Below, in pieces: positions 1-14,500 of a DNA stretch of 64,000 nucleotides (position 1 is the stretch's first letter; the number at the start of each line of letters is the position of its first letter). Below the pieces are notes generated by a model. That model was not told the DNA's origin and ran no database searches. It saw nothing but the letters and a program-made list of their open reading frames with translations. The position numbers and the translations under genes are program-made. This stretch comes from Nymphalis io (taxonomy: Eukaryota > Arthropoda > Insecta > Lepidoptera > Nymphalidae). Location of the stretch: positions 682,001 through 746,000 of the forward strand of contig NC_065890.1 of assembly GCF_905147045.1 (NCBI RefSeq), written 5' to 3'.

Positions 1-226
1 AGTGATCCCCAACGCCCATAGACAGTGGCATTGTAATTAATGTTAACCAGCGCTTACATCGCCAATGCGCCACCAACCTTGGGAACTAAGATGATATATC
101 CCTTGTGCCTGTAATTACACTGGCTCACTCATCCTTCGAACAAGAATACAACAATACCAAGTACTGCTGTTTTGAGGTAGAATATCTGATGAGTGGGTGG
201 TACCTATCCAGACGAGTTTGTCGTAT
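1..226 (+). repeat. SINE-like family B copy, cut by window edge
   Basis: This is an interspersed repeat shared with copies at 10323-10619, 17773-18082 and 39070-39270. It shows the conserved blocks GCGCCACCAACCTTGGGAAC, TGCCTGTAATTACACTGGCT and ATCTGATGAGTGGGTGGTAC. The poly-T end (the 3' poly-A in the element's own sense) is missing because the window begins inside the element. The family is very common in lepidopteran genomes; its formal name was not verified. Confidence 0.85.
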
Positions 227-1752
227 TGGTTGACGTTTATGAAAATGGTTACGCTATAGGGTCGTTACGTGTAAATAGATGGCCAAGCCTTTTATTTAAT
301 CCTTTATAATGTTACTTACATTATAAAGCATTTAAAATTATAAATATAAATTCACAGTCGTTGGTGAAACTGTTCCTTATTGTGAAAATTGTGAACAATC
401 TAATCGTACAGTATATTTGTTTTGAATTACAATTTAAGTCAATACTAACGGTGCTTGGTAATTATTCATGGAAAGTTCATTTCTTAAAGACATTATCGTT
501 TGTTCGTAATGTTGTAAATCTTTGTTTAATCTTCGTATTTCCCTAAAACATATAATAAATAATCTTATGAACCATTTGAAGCTTATCCGCCTCGTTGAAT
601 TAGTAATAGACGAATTAGTTCAGGACAAACTTATAAGACGATACAGTCTTTGCATGGCTACGCACAGTTATAGATCCTGAATCCAGACAATAATAATTAT
701 GGTTTTACTGTCAAGAATTCCCCGAAGCAGAGAGCAGAGACACGAATGAATACGATGGCTTTCTTCACCACTCTCTCTCTCTCTCTTGAGTGAACAATTA
801 ATAAATGATATTCGAGATACTCCGCCCAACTTTTGTTTATTATCATATTCAATTCATAAAGATTTTTAAACACTTTAAAGCATCATGTCTAACTTGTCGA
901 TAATTGTCGAAACTCTTAAAAATGTATGCAACAAAAGATTTAATTTTGCAACGGACTGGCCCAATGGCATAAGCTAGGTAGGTATGTATTGCTTAAATAC
1001 GAGTCTAAATCAAGTCGAGTATTGATTAAGTAAGTATGTCAGTTACCTGTCTTTGTTCAAGTTTTCCTTTTTCAATGAATCGTTTTTCACTTTCATCTCG
1101 TTCACTTTGTCGCATATCATTTTATTCTTATCTCTCTAAAACAATATTGCTACATGAATAAGAGCCGATGAAGGTAATGTTCAGGTTCAGGTAATGTTCA
1201 TGAATTAAAAACGTAAGCGTCTCAGCCTTATGGTGGTGGCGAACCAGTCCACCAAAACGCATTCCAAACCAGAGTTACCGTAAATCAATCAATTAAATTC
1301 ACATAATTATATACGCTTATGTATTTGTTTTCTGGTTTCAATAAATTCCTAAGGAACCTGTCAATAAAAAGTAGGCAATTACCTAAATAATTACGATGAC
1401 TTTGGCTTAAAGTACTTTGTTGTACTACTTGTTGGTTGTGACAAATAAACAAATAAATAATATAAGCTAATAAATATCTAAGACCCAAGACACAAGAAAG
1501 TTGCCAAATTAATAGAATAATAAAAAATGCGATTTTAACCTTTATATCGATAACGAGTTTTATTTATTTCATTTCAAAATATTTTCTCTTATAAGAAGAC
1601 ACGCTCCTCTTGCTGGTTTAGTGAAATATGACTTTGAAAATATTTTATTTATTAAATAAAACACCAAATTACTAATAGTGTACAATATTTATTTATAAAA
1701 AATAAATAATATTCAAAAAAATATAAAAAAAAATCAACACAACAAAACAATA
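227..1752. other. AT-rich stretch without a recognisable gene
   Basis: No conserved coding exon is visible. The open frames at 361-546 and 1285-1488 are low-complexity AT translations without domain signatures. A short CT microsatellite lies at 771-786. The right end is probably the 3' flank of the minus-strand gene that ends at 1753. Confidence 0.6.
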
Positions 1753-3475
1753 CTATAATTTATACAATTTTCTTTGCATTTTCTTGGAATCTTGCCGGTT
1801 GATGGCAGTTTTGTTATCTCCTTGTTCCTGTTGCAATTTTTGCCTGGAAAAAAGGTAAAATTCAAATAAAACAAAAGTTACATTTCAAAATTATAACAAA
1901 AATTAAAGCACTTACCACATAACAGATCCAAATATATCAGACTCGGTGACTTCGTTGAAGTGTATTCCGTCAATCGCGTAGAAATCGAACTCGCGGAGAC
2001 GCCGCAACACTTCCAGCAGTCCGCGCAGATCTGAGTCCTTACGAGCTAAATGCCTGCGCAACGTATCCGCTTCAGCGCGAAGCTCAATCTCTATCTGTCC
2101 AAACGATAAACTTATCAACTCCATTGTAATCTGCCCTCGTGTTTTATACTTTCGATCTTCATGTTTATAAAAATGTTTTATTTCATTCTTCTATTCACTT
2201 TTCACACTTTGAATATACTAAATAAGCGATTCCTCAATGGGCATGAATGTCAAATATATATGTCATATTTTGCCTGGGAAACTAAATTTAGAAGATATAT
2301 ACTATTGCCTAATTAGACCAATTCGTTACGATATAATAAAATCAAATGGCTTGAAAACACGATTGAAGTTTTCGTATTACTTTTACTACCATAGTAAGTG
2401 TACAGAAACTAAACTATGTTGAGTGACTTACCTCAGCGTGGCGTCTTTTTTCCAAAAGCCGTGATGTTACTTCCGTCTCCAACTCCTCAACAGTGCTCGC
2501 TAGCAGAGTGTTTTGTGCAACCAGATCGCTCACCCATGACTCTAATACTTCAACTTTCATCTGAATATTAAATAATAGATTTACAAACAGCTACTCAAGA
2601 AAATGACCTACTCTTCAATTCAATACGTTGGAGTGATCATAGAAAAGGCTCAATATTAGTCAGAGTATAATATATTCGTCTCAAATGAAATGTATTATGT
2701 ATACAGCATTCAGGACTGCTTCCCGTTCTTCTCAGTTACAAAAGTTATACTTTTTTTTTGTAAAAATCATACTTGTAGGACCGACAATAGGTAAAGACAA
2801 TACTGGATACATATGTTTCGTACTATAATAGCCTCCAAATTTTTTTATTGTAGGTGCATAACATTTCACGTATTTTATGACTATTCTAGATTTTAGTAAT
2901 TTATTTGGACACTATCTATACCACGATTATAAATGAAATAAGGAAGAAAAACGAAAGCATTCTACTATTATTTCTCAAAATATAGAAAATGATCCTATAA
3001 TGATTATAAAGCGATTTCATAAGTTATATAACAAACTACAATATGTTAATTTATTTCCATTGCTAAAGTTGTGATTTACGATAAATCTCCAAGAATTTAA
3101 AGCAACACAACTTGTTTCTGATTATTCAATGTCATATTACAAGAAGACTTAAGTATGAATTTGATGGTTAGAGGACAGGAGGAGGAAAAACGGCGAATAG
3201 CTTAAGACGTGACAAGAGATAGAAATGTGCGAAAAAGATGCGGCACCGCCACAAATATGTTACAAGGACAAGGCGAGCGAATGTTTATCACGCTAGAGCC
3301 CACTGGAACCCAATGGAAAAGTGCCATTTCAAGTAACCTGTAGTTTCTTGGAGCCTCCGATCCGGTCGACGAGCTCGAGGCGGTCCTGGTACGCGCGCTG
3401 CACGTCGCGCAGCACGCCCAGCGCGGGCGCGCCGCACGCGCCGCACGCGCCGCACTCGCGCGCCTCGCTGTCCAT
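1753..3475 (-). CDS. Small orphan coiled-coil protein, four exons
   Basis: I reconstruct four coding exons on the minus strand: 3338-3475, 2432-2560, 1916-2130 and 1753-1843. Frame is kept across every junction (phases 0, 0, 2), with donors GTTACT, GTAAGT and GTAAGT and CAG acceptors. The product is 190 aa. The N-terminus holds a Cys-Gly-Ala triplet repeated three times (residues 8-16). The middle, about residues 47-135, is rich in Leu, Glu and Arg with heptad-like spacing and is probably a coiled coil. A less charged stretch around FDFYAIDGIHFNEVTESDIF follows, then a basic, Gln-rich tail. I do not recognise the family and see no catalytic motif, signal peptide or membrane segment. The start is the ATG at 3475, after which the frame stays open to the first donor. 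The exon structure is well supported; the function is unknown. Confidence 0.75.
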
Positions 3476-5633
3476 TCTACGTACCTAACTAACTTGCAAG
3501 GAACACTTTCACTTCACCCGACTATCTAAACCTAAGCATAGTTCTATGTCTGTTCAAATGATTGTCATTACATCGGCACTGACATACGTTGACTCGTGAC
3601 ATCAATAATAAAAAGAGTTAAATTAAGAACTATTTAGACGTATATTTATCTACGATAATTGTTTGAATTTGAGTACTATTATACTTATTTTTATTAAATA
3701 AAAAATAAAGAATAAGGCAAAGGAGCTTTACGCCAAACTAACTTGGGATTATTTAGTAGGTTATTAGAAACAGCTTAAAGCTCTTGAATCAGGGTGAGAA
3801 ACGCTGTGCTAGATTTAAGCTGTAACATAGGCGTAAAACGTTTCTTCTCTGACAATTAACTATTACTAGAATATTTTAAAGGTGCACCGAGAACCAATAT
3901 ATCTTATTCCAATCAAATCGAATCAAAAGTAGTCAAACCTTAGATTTACATATTCCGAGCAATTTGCTTAGAACTGCTATTTTATGCACTACAAACTGTT
4001 GTTGTTTCATATCTTTATCTTTACTTATTACTTCCAAAATGCCCATAATAACATCACCAACATTCAAAACGGCATTTTTTCGAATCCATAATGAATATCA
4101 TAGATTATTCAAGATGTCGACCAATGATATCGCGCCAATTCAACCACAAATCTGTTTATTTACCTTATTGTGGTGGGAATAGACTATACACACTGGGGAC
4201 ACCCAACTATTGTGTTGACATAACATTAATTCTCACCTAATTTCCGGCATACACGTAACAGTTGTCTCTGAAAGCAACCATCACTTTTTTTGTATGTATT
4301 AGCGTTACATCTTTGATTAAATGTACGGTTGAATAGCAATAGGTAGGTTACGTCTCTACGTATACGATGCCATACAGTTATTAGGTAAGCTAACAGCTAA
4401 AGATAACCAGTTAAAAACAATAAATAAAACAAAATATATCAACACCAGAATAATATTTATTCGATTATAAATTTAGCTAAATTTGTACCTACACATATTT
4501 ACAGTCACAGCGTGTTTTCAACACATACTTATACTATGTAGCACGGAGTTTTCTATATTACCTTAATTATAGACAATTATTTGAGGGTATTTTATGAAAA
4601 CATTTTCTATCGAGTAATATATTATAAAAGAATATTTGGCCTTTGGATCTACTTATACATATAAAAATAAAGTCAGATGAGAAGCAAGAAATATTCCAAA
4701 ATACGGAATATTTTAACTCAAATTCGCTGTTCTACTGGATAAGGGACGCGCCATTTCTAAAACACCACAAATAGAAAAAAAACCGTAAAACCGATCTCAG
4801 AGAATACATTTATTTATGTTAAATACAAGTTGGCAGATTACTAAGCGAACGTTATTTAACAAGGATTATTATATACATTAGGAAAAAAATGACATTTTTG
4901 ATTTAAATGTAAAATCTTCTAGTAAAAAACATCTAGAAGAAGTATTACTGAGTAACTCAGTATTTAAGAGCTAAATTATCATACAGTCCGTTTTATTCAA
5001 TAAAAACATTTTTTTTTTGTTTACATTTTGTTCAAATTGAATTAATATGGACAGTGCGTAAATGCATATTAATCAATGATATACAAGTATAGCAATTAAC
5101 AAATTCCACAAAATAATTACTTCCGATATTGAAATTAATGAAATGCAAGCCGTATTTTCTTCTGTTAAATACTTAAGTAATATTAAACCTAATGTTATAT
5201 TACCCTTACTAACTGCTGTGTGGATAGGACCTTTCGAAATGGAACCCAACATGACATCAACTGACGCGTTTAAGTACCATTCGCTAAACCATTGGGATTT
5301 TTTTATCTATATTAATTTATGTACTATAAATCATTGCGAGACGATATAAGAAGCGTTATTTGGGAAGTGCTTACGAGCGTAGACTGGTGTACCGTTTTAA
5401 AATGTGTTTTATGAGTGGAGTCAAATATTGAGATGAAATTGAGATATAAATGTTTGTTAATGATTTTAATTGTGGTACTAAGAGCATAAAGTATACATTG
5501 CTATTGACACGTACATGTTTGTTAAAACTTTATACATTTTTTTGTTATGTATACCTTGTTCTCATTTCAACCATTATTCGTTTAATATATCTTGTTTTAT
5601 ATTTGATTAAATTTAGTATAGTAGTGGTATAGT

Positions 5634-5885
5634 AACAGCCTATGAATGTCCCACTGCTGAGCTAAGGCTTCCTTTCCTTTTTGAGAAGAAGGTTTGGAGC
5701 TTATTCCAACACGCTGCTCAATGCGGGTTGGTGGAATACACATGTGGCAGATTTCAGTGAAATTAGACACATGCAGGTGTCCTCATGATGTGTTTCTTAA
5801 CCGTCAAGCACGAGATGAATTATAAATACAAATTGAGCACATGAAAATTTAGTGGTGCTTGCCCGGGTTTGAACCTACGATCATT
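5634..5885 (-). repeat. SINE family A (tRNA-derived), decayed copy
   Basis: Minus-oriented copy of the tRNA-derived family seen intact at 14059-14334. The 3' end block (AACAGCCTATGAATGTCCCA on the plus strand) and the B-box-like block near GGGTTTGAACC are recognisable. The A-box part of the tRNA head is eroded or missing. Confidence 0.8.
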
Positions 5886-6786
5886 AAATTTACCATATTG
5901 TTTTTCTGACACTACTTGTAATTCCTAACGTCACACAGTTTCAAAAGGTCTTATCTTTCCAACATTTCGAGCCAATAATATTAATTATAGAAGAATTTGT
6001 TACGAATACATTTCGAATTCAAATATTTGTGCTACTTCTTCTATTTTCCCCCGTTATACCTTACCAAGGGGTCCCAGAAATACAGATAACACCTAACAGT
6101 AGTCACTCAATAAACTACATTATGTAAAAGCAAAAAATTGTAAAAAAAGAATGCATATATTTTTTATTAAATGCCAGTCACAAACGGTTCATTTGGCAAT
6201 TTTTTTCTATTAGTAGTATTATATTTGTTATTTGAATTTTAAAAGCAGATATAGTTATAATAATATCGATTTACTTTTAAGAAAAACTTTAAACATTTTT
6301 TTTTTCAATTTAATTTCGTTGCTTTTTTTATAAGTCTAAATATTTTTTACAAATACAATATGGAATCAGATATACGACTTTGATTGAGTTCAAAGAAATC
6401 GCAAGGATGACGAAATCGATCGGAAGACCTGCTTTCTTGATGAAAATCTCTGCCTTACATTAATAGGAAACACTGTCTAAATGCACTTGGTGCCTTAATC
6501 TCGTAAGCATGATATGTTCCACAGTTATCCTTAACTTACTCTAATTAAACAAAGTTTTAATACAATCATAAAGGTATGTCAAAAGTTAATTAATCATTAA
6601 AAAATAAATAACGAATTAAAAGATTATTTATGAAAACAAATCAAATTGAAAATGAAATTGAATCGACAAAAATCGGGAAACCTCAATTTTCCAGAATGAA
6701 GAGGAGTCAGTCAGCCGGTTAGTTTCTGTTAATTGAACACTGATTACTTACATCTATAACTGTCAAAGCTTTCGTCAAGAGACCAA

Positions 6787-7025
6787 GGGATTGCTCGTCA
6801 CTGGAGTTAAACCGATGCTATAAAAGTTTTCTTCTAGTAAAATACTATTCTATAAAACGATTATTATAACAAATATTCCCTATATTGTACTTCGATATAA
6901 TTAAAAATATAGTGATTTTAACTTTGACAGTACGGAAAAAATTCATTAGTCTAATGAATTTTAGCATTAGTCTAAAAAATTTTTTCCGTAATAGCATCGG
7001 TTCAACTCCAGTGACGAGCAATCCC
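6787..7025. mobile_element. Foldback / MITE-like element with 35-bp inverted ends
   Basis: The 35-bp ends at 6787-6821 and 6991-7025 are inverted copies of each other with one mismatch. They begin GGGATTGCTCGTCACTGGAG when read inward. Just inside the right end, a second inverted pair of about 13 bp (TACGGAAAAAATT at 6931-6943 and 6978-6990) adds another hairpin. No open frame fits in the roughly 240 bp, so a non-autonomous DNA transposon or foldback element is likely. I could not see a convincing target-site duplication. Confidence 0.75.
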
Positions 7026-8553
7026 TAATTCTGGCTTTGAATTTAAAACGATTTATTTCCCCATGGAAATTTGTGATTTGTTGTGACGGTGATTTGTCCA
7101 TACAAATCACGATTATTGACAAAAAAAAATATCGTATACCAAAAGTATTTCCATAAAAAAACCTTAAACTTAAAATTACCCATTATTCTCCAAAAATATT
7201 CCAATTAGTCTGCCGTAAAAGATAAGGCGGCAGACTTGGTTTCGTGGACATTTATAGTTTATCATGGCAGAACGCGTAAATTAAAACTCTGAAAGATTGT
7301 TTAAGTCTGCTAAAACTCCTTGTATCGTCATATATAACTAAAACAATTATTATAATAATTTTAACATCCAAATTATTCTATCTCAGCACCGAGAAGCTTC
7401 AGAGGCGTGCATGATGGAAAAACGGAAGTTGTTAAATTAGTAGGAAGAGATTTCGTAACATATCATTCGGTCAATCTGTCAGTCAGTTGCTAAAGTCAGG
7501 CAGTCACTCGAGTCAGTCAGCAAAAAATATTTGGCTTCACATATAAACACCGTACACATTGTCTAATAAGCACTATTTATAATTAATATTTATACTTATT
7601 AAAATTAAAAAATGAAACCCTTCATTACTTTTTTTATAGATCGTTCACACGCAACGATGTAACAACGAGCGTACCGAGTGAGACATGCGGTATGTCGCGT
7701 AAAATATGAGACAAAAAACGAAGCAAAAGTAAAACTTTTGCAAAAGTAAAACTCGTGTATTTTTTTAAACGTTATAATTATTATAATCAAAGTCGCGTTA
7801 TTATTCAATAACTACTATATAAGTAGCACATACCAGGTTGGAAGACGATAGCGTGTAAGCGATCTATTACAACCAAGTCGAGATACTAATTGAGATTTAT
7901 ACATTTACTAATTAGACACTATCAAAGGCCTAATTCCGCTACATGCTATATAAAGCATCAGATAACATAAATATTAGAATTCAGCTACAAAAGAACTAAC
8001 CGTCATCATATTTACATCTGAAACAAAAACATCGTTAAGTACAATTTCGACGAGTCCGTAAACACGGAGATCTTATAATTTTACTCTATATATTTAAATA
8101 AATGTGAACTTTACTTAATGTTATATTAAAGTGTATACTATTTGTAGTGTTTATAAAAATATTTAGGGCTAATCAGATCATTATATATAATAATGGATTT
8201 AAAACAAAAAATTATATTTTAAATAATCTTGTGGATGTCACTGAAGAAAATTTTAGTAGTCAAATTATTATTAAATATTTGCAAAGCAGTTGATTTTGGT
8301 TTATTTAAAGTTATTTGTTGAAGAATGAGCCTTCGTTTTTCTTTCGTACAAAAGCTGACATCATAAAGGGTGGAGGAACGCTTATGTAAATGAACCCATT
8401 ACTTAATATATAATAATAATCATTTAAAAGTCAATTTCAATGTGCAGATAATACTATCACCAAGACCCACCTTATGTACAGTATGTGCGCCCGGACAGCC
8501 TCAGCCGATACTGCACCCTACATCACGAGCATTACGGCGAATTCAGTGCGAGC

Positions 8554-11500
8554 TCAGTACAGTCGCTTGAGCTGCTCGTAGCTGATGAAGAATATGATGT
8601 TCCACGGACCCATCCGCAACCACGTGGGCACGAATCCCTTATACAGGGCCAGGAAACCTTCGTTGCGAACCGTCTACGAAATTAAAAAAGGCACAACATT
8701 TTTAATTTTCGATATCGACATAAATTCCATTCCTCAGCCTGTAAATGTCCTGCTGTTGGGCAACAATCCTTCTAAAATTAAGGTTTGGTACCAAATCGAT
8801 CACGCGGCACGTCAATATTTTATCAGACACGTGCAAGTTTCCTTACGACGTTCTCCTTCCTTGTAATTGCAAAACACAAGTTATAATAGAGGAAAGTGTT
8901 TACAGATCACGTGTTATAATAGCTAAGCCGTCGACGCAGAAATACCACTGAATTTATGAAAAATAACATTCCAAAAATTTTCCATTATAAATGAGATAAA
9001 TAAATTGACGCTTTATTATTACGTTATCTTTATTATTAAGTTATCTAAGCGGTCTTAAAGATATGAAGATTACGGCTAAAGCAATATCTCACTTGTACGA
9101 AGCAGTCTATCGTTCCCTTATATATCCTGACGCCCGAATCGACGACGTTGTTTTTCATCTTTCTTTGGTTCATCAGTCGCGTCTGCAAATAGAAACATTT
9201 AATTTAGTTTTTAAATATCCGGGGGTCTCGGAGAGCAGAGGTAAGAAAATTTTCAGAATGCATCCTTCGACATCACCTCACCCACCGGTATGGCGCCGGA
9301 AACCAATCTATCGGGAATTTATAAGGAGGACTGGCGTCAATCGAGCGGTTGGCCGTAAAAGTGTGCCAATTTTTTTATGATGCAGAGATTATTGATTACT
9401 AGGTACCGATGCTACCCTGAACGAATGAGATAAGATTAAGCAAACGACGACAACGGGGGACACGGCACGGAGGGAACGGCCGGGGACTGACCCGAACGAC
9501 GTCGAGCGGCGTGCTGGCCACGGCGCTGCCGAGGCTGGCGAGCAGGCTGGACAGCAGGTGGTTGAGCGGCGCGTCGCCCAGCGCGGGCGTGAGGCGGCGC
9601 TTGCACGCGTCGTAGGCGGGCAGCTCCACGCCCGCGATGAGCGCCGCGCGCTGCGACGTGGCGCCCACGCCGCGCCACAGCCCGCGCGCGCCCTCCACGC
9701 GGTACATCTCCGCGAAGCAGCGCACCAGGTTGCGCTTCTCGTCGCCCACCTGCGGCCGGGAACGAGCGCTCGAGGTTACTTGGCGAGAGTTTCGCACCTA
9801 TCCTATTTATTTTTCTTGCAAATTCTTTCAAAAACATCGACTAGGAGGCTGTATACGGGTAGCTAATCCCATTAATCCTAACTTTATTCTCGGAGATAAA
9901 ATAAAACTTATCAATCAGAGTCGTCGCCGTGATAACATTAGATAGCGCCATTCCATTGAGCTGGACACAAATTTATCTTTACTCGTGGACGTATTTATTC
10001 AAAACAATAAGACAGCCGTGTTTACTGTTCATGTAAAATATATTAGATTATATAGATAGTCACTTATAAAAAATATTATCTACTTCTACTTGCGTCATAT
10101 GAACACCATTACACTTTAATCAGACTATTAAAATATTACATATCGAGGGAAATTAAAAGTAATTAAAAAAAAACCTGTTATTATATCTAATGTATTATTA
10201 GATGAGTTAAATTATACTTAAGTATTTCAACTACACGAGACAGAGTATTAAAAAGTTCTAGACTGCGCTAAATAAACAGAAATGCGCAGCGTCCTTCTAA
10301 ATATTACATGTTAGAAACATGACTGGTGGTAGAGCTTTGTGCAAGCTCGTCTGGGTAGGTACCACTCACTCATCAGATATTCTACCGCAAAACAGCAGTA
10401 CTTGGTATTGTTGTGTTCCGGTTTGAAGGGTGAGTGAGCCAGTGTAATTACAGGCACAAGGGACATAACATCTTAGTTCCCAAGGTTGGTGGCGCATTGG
10501 TGATGTAAGCGATGGTTAACATTTCTTACAATGCCAATGTCTAAGGGCGTTTGGTGACCACTTGGCATCAGGTGGCCCATATGCTCGTCCGCCTTCCTAT
10601 TCTATAAAAAAAAAAAAAATGTAAAATTTTATGTATGTATATGTATGTCTGTTGGCAAACACACATTAACTAGTTTATGACTAATATTTACGTAATGAAG
10701 TTATCTTACAGTGTATGTACATATGACGTCATTTAATTATTGTATATACATTATGTGCCGACGTTATAACGTATATTAGCTGGCTTTTCATGAGAATAGT
10801 CTTGACTGCCTCGTTGGTCTAGTGGCTAGATATAAAGCCAGATCCCGAGGTCTTGGGTTCGATCTCCACATCGGGTAAAGGAAGTAGGAAGTGTGTACAC
10901 TCCCGTGTCTCGGGAGGCACGTGAAGCCGATGATCCTGCGCCTGAACTCTTTCCGGTCGTGTCGGATTACCGTCCCCTCGGATTTTGAGTGAGAAAATAG
11001 AAATTGCACCTGTATTAGCGCACACACTTATTCACTATAATATGCCCTGCGCAGTTGGAAAACTCTCTAGAGAGTGGCCAAAATCTGTCAGTAGAGCATC
11101 AAGAAAATAGATAAACATCTACGTATTGCTGAACAAATTCAATTCAACGACTAAGCGAAATGATACACAGCCGTACTGCAGAAATTAATTTTCAACCTAT
11201 AATCAGAGATTTATCTCAGACCTTCGATATTTAACAATGACTGAATGAATGAACGATTTGTTTGCATAAAAGATTGGGTACAAAATTTTAAGTACAATGT
11301 TTAACCTATATTAGGGCGGGCAAATATTGATAACAAACAATTTAAAAAGAAAGAATAAAAAATAATAAGAATAGGGCAAAGCGTAATAATAAGGTATAAG
11401 TATTAATCAGAACCATTAATTGATAATTATCAACAATCGATTGATCGACCTTCAATCTGCATTCCAATAAACTTCAAGCGTCATAGCGCAATGGTTTACG

Positions 11501-14500
11501 GATCGCCTAGCGATGTAAATGTCACAAGTTTGATCTGGACCGGACCCCTTCAGTTGTTGTCGAATTAAAGGGAATATTAGTAATTCCTTAAAAACGGGCA
11601 ATGTTGGTACTATTTTTATTTTAAAAGATTCTTTATTTATAAATTAATAATAATTAAAAAAGTTAATTAAAATCGTCGTCAAAAAAATTAGATAAACGTC
11701 AACTCTGTACAATCTCTTGACGAACATATTACGCTCTAATTGTTTTCTTATTTTTAAACTGGTAATTAGATATTAAATTCGTCTGCCGGCTTGCATTTTC
11801 GGTGTCATTGAATAAGGTCAAGCAGATTATAGAAACTGTAGAACTTATGCGAATTTTAATTTCTTTTGCCAAGAAATGTTTCCAATTCCAAACCAACCTT
11901 TATTTGTTAATGCATATATTACATTCTTTTTATATCTACGTACAAAAAGACTGTCTTAAAGTCTACACGAAGGAAATAAATATATTTTACATCATAACAA
12001 TTACCTGTCCAATATACATATATAATTATATATGTAACTGCCGTCGCACCAAACAACGAGGGCGGACTAAGACCACACGCGATCTTGGGGTTTTTCGTTA
12101 ACCATAAACTTGTCATGGTTACAAACATTTATATTTATCTATGTACATATATAATCGTAATACCATGACGGATCAGCAATTCTTGAATTGTTCATTGACA
12201 CGTATATTTACCAATTTCATGACTATTCGAATCCAATTATCTCTCTGTTCCAAAGAAATATTTATCTCTTTATTTCTATTTATATGTTAAATCAATGAAA
12301 TAATTTCAACGTTCTTTGTTCTACGACTGTGGTGTGTTTGTGGTGCCCTTACCTGCATCCGCACTTTCAACACATCCGTGGGGTTGGCGATGGCACTGGA
12401 CAGTCCGCCCGCGAAGGCCGCGCAGAACGTGTTGGTGGGGAGGTGCTCCTTGGAGCCGCCGTCCGCGCGCCGCGCCGCCAGCGCCTTCTTCAGCGAGTAG
12501 TACGTACCGAACTTTATGGTGCCGTACGTGGCTTGACGGAGCACGGCCGGCCAGATGCTGGTTAACAGATAATATATACCCGTCATTCAACACTGATGGC
12601 GCTGCTAAACATGCGATTCTAAAGAAACATTTTCCTTGCGCTTGTCATCACTTGGGTCTCCCATTCTATTTTTCTTTTTAACTCCATTAAGAATATTAGT
12701 TGTAACTTGATTGTGTTTGCACCTTTTTACAAATGTATATTAAACTAATATATTTGTGTTAATAATATATGTATGTATCTATATGTAATAAAATAAAGAA
12801 CGAGTTAACATAAGGATTGGCAAAATATTGTATTAGCTTTACTTGTCATGAATAAAGCATCATTTTCAGTGGTCAACGTTTAGAATTTTACAGAGCTTTA
12901 TTTACACAATTAATTAATATTATATCTTCTAAAGCTTCTTGTATTCATATTTCTGAGTAAGGCTGTTAACATATGGCTCCAACAGAAACGAATATACCTA
13001 TAAGCCGAGAAAGCCTGGCTAAAGCGGCGAAACTTAGGGGACATCAAAACTTGGTGAGACATCCTCATTGGAGCCACACATCAAAGTTTAATATCTCCAA
13101 AATTTGTTCATAGCACTTCGCAAAAATATCCATCGACAGCCAAGATACTTGGGGACCACTGAAACAGCTTAAAAATTTGAAAAAAAATTGGTATCACTAT
13201 CCGTGCTATCATGATTCAAGGCAAAGGAAACATGTAACTATGATGTGCTTCTTTATGGCAACACTTGTGTAAACAGGTACATATACAAAAAGATACTAAA
13301 TAATTTAGATTAAGCATATCTCTTATATATATTTATTTGTAGTAGGCTAGACATATTGAAATTAAATGTAGGTATACTAAGTTATTTTTTATCATTACAT
13401 TTTATGAATTCACTAATTAGGTACGAGGGAGAAATGCAATAATTCAGACCCAGCGGCTATTGCAAATGGCGTTTTTAAATAACATCATCAATTTTTAAGA
13501 TACTTTATAGTTGGTATAACAAATGATTATACCATCATATACTTTGGGAATATTGTAAACAAACTTTCCTGCCGAGTTTTTTTTTGCTAGTTTGTCTCAG
13601 GTCTAAATACAGATGTATTTCTTTCCAAACCGGTGATAGACTTGTAGGTATTAATGGTTGTTACAAAAACCTTTTGAAGAACAATCATTGTGAAATCATT
13701 TAGCTTACCATAATAAAATAGAATAATCATTTTATCTCATTTGTAATTTAGTTGTTTTTAATTAAATACCTCATTTCATATATAAAATATATATAAAAAA
13801 GCAGTCATTGTAATTAATAAGGAACAATAAAAACACATAAATTATATTGTAAATAAAAGATATTTACATTAACAACAATTTAATTGCTTTTTATTGTTCA
13901 ATTGATTGTGATATGGAAAAACATCTTAAGCTGATGAAATGTAGAGATAAGCCTAGTCAACTAAACAGAATAACATAATAAACAATTATATATTCATTTT
14001 ACAAGTTACATCACCATAATTAGTGTATAAATATTTATGTATACAAATGTTTGTCTCAAGCGGAGATGGCCCAGTGGTAAGAACGCGTGAATCTTAACCG
14101 ATGATCGTGGGTTCAAACCCGGGCAAGCACCACTGAATTTTCATGTGCTTAATTTGTGATTATAATTCATCTTGTGCTTTACATGTCTAATTTCACTGAA
14201 ATTCTGCCACATGTGTAATCCACCAACCCGCATTGGAGCAGCGTGGTGGACTAAGCTCCAAACTTTCTCCTCAAAAAGTGGAGAGGAGGCCTTTAGCCCA
14301 GCAGTGGGACATTCACAGGCTGTTACGGATTACGGTATACAAATGAATGTATCCAGCACTAGTTTCTATAGATTTATATATTCGATTCTATAGGATAATG
14401 TGTAGGATTTTCAAATATTGACAAGCAATTTAATGATGTATGTGATCGTCTTACCCACAATACAATGCCTTTATGCCCTCCTGCTGTGAAGTTTTCACAA

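Larger units (their letters stand above)
3476..8553. other. Long AT-rich intergenic region
   Basis: No gene is recognisable between the coiled-coil gene and the Bmcp-like gene. The stretch contains a decayed SINE A copy (5634-5885) and a foldback/MITE-like element (6787-7025). The remaining small open frames (3964-4182, 5143-5349, 5450-5632, 7605-7808) are AT-rich, lack domain signatures and sit in no plausible gene structure. The right end probably includes the 3' UTR of the carrier gene. Confidence 0.6.

Noticed and set aside
9063..9380. Plus-strand 105-codon frame
   Set aside because: It overlaps the minus-strand exon 9093-9182 of the Bmcp-like gene and shows no conserved domain.
10800..10870. 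Possible tRNA gene at the family C head
   Set aside because: The same head recurs at 28441 and in reverse at 24563 with a shared body, so it is a SINE.
14059..14130. Possible tRNA gene
   Set aside because: The A-box and B-box-like motifs belong to the head of a SINE found in many copies, with SINE body following. No independent tRNA gene is supported in the window.
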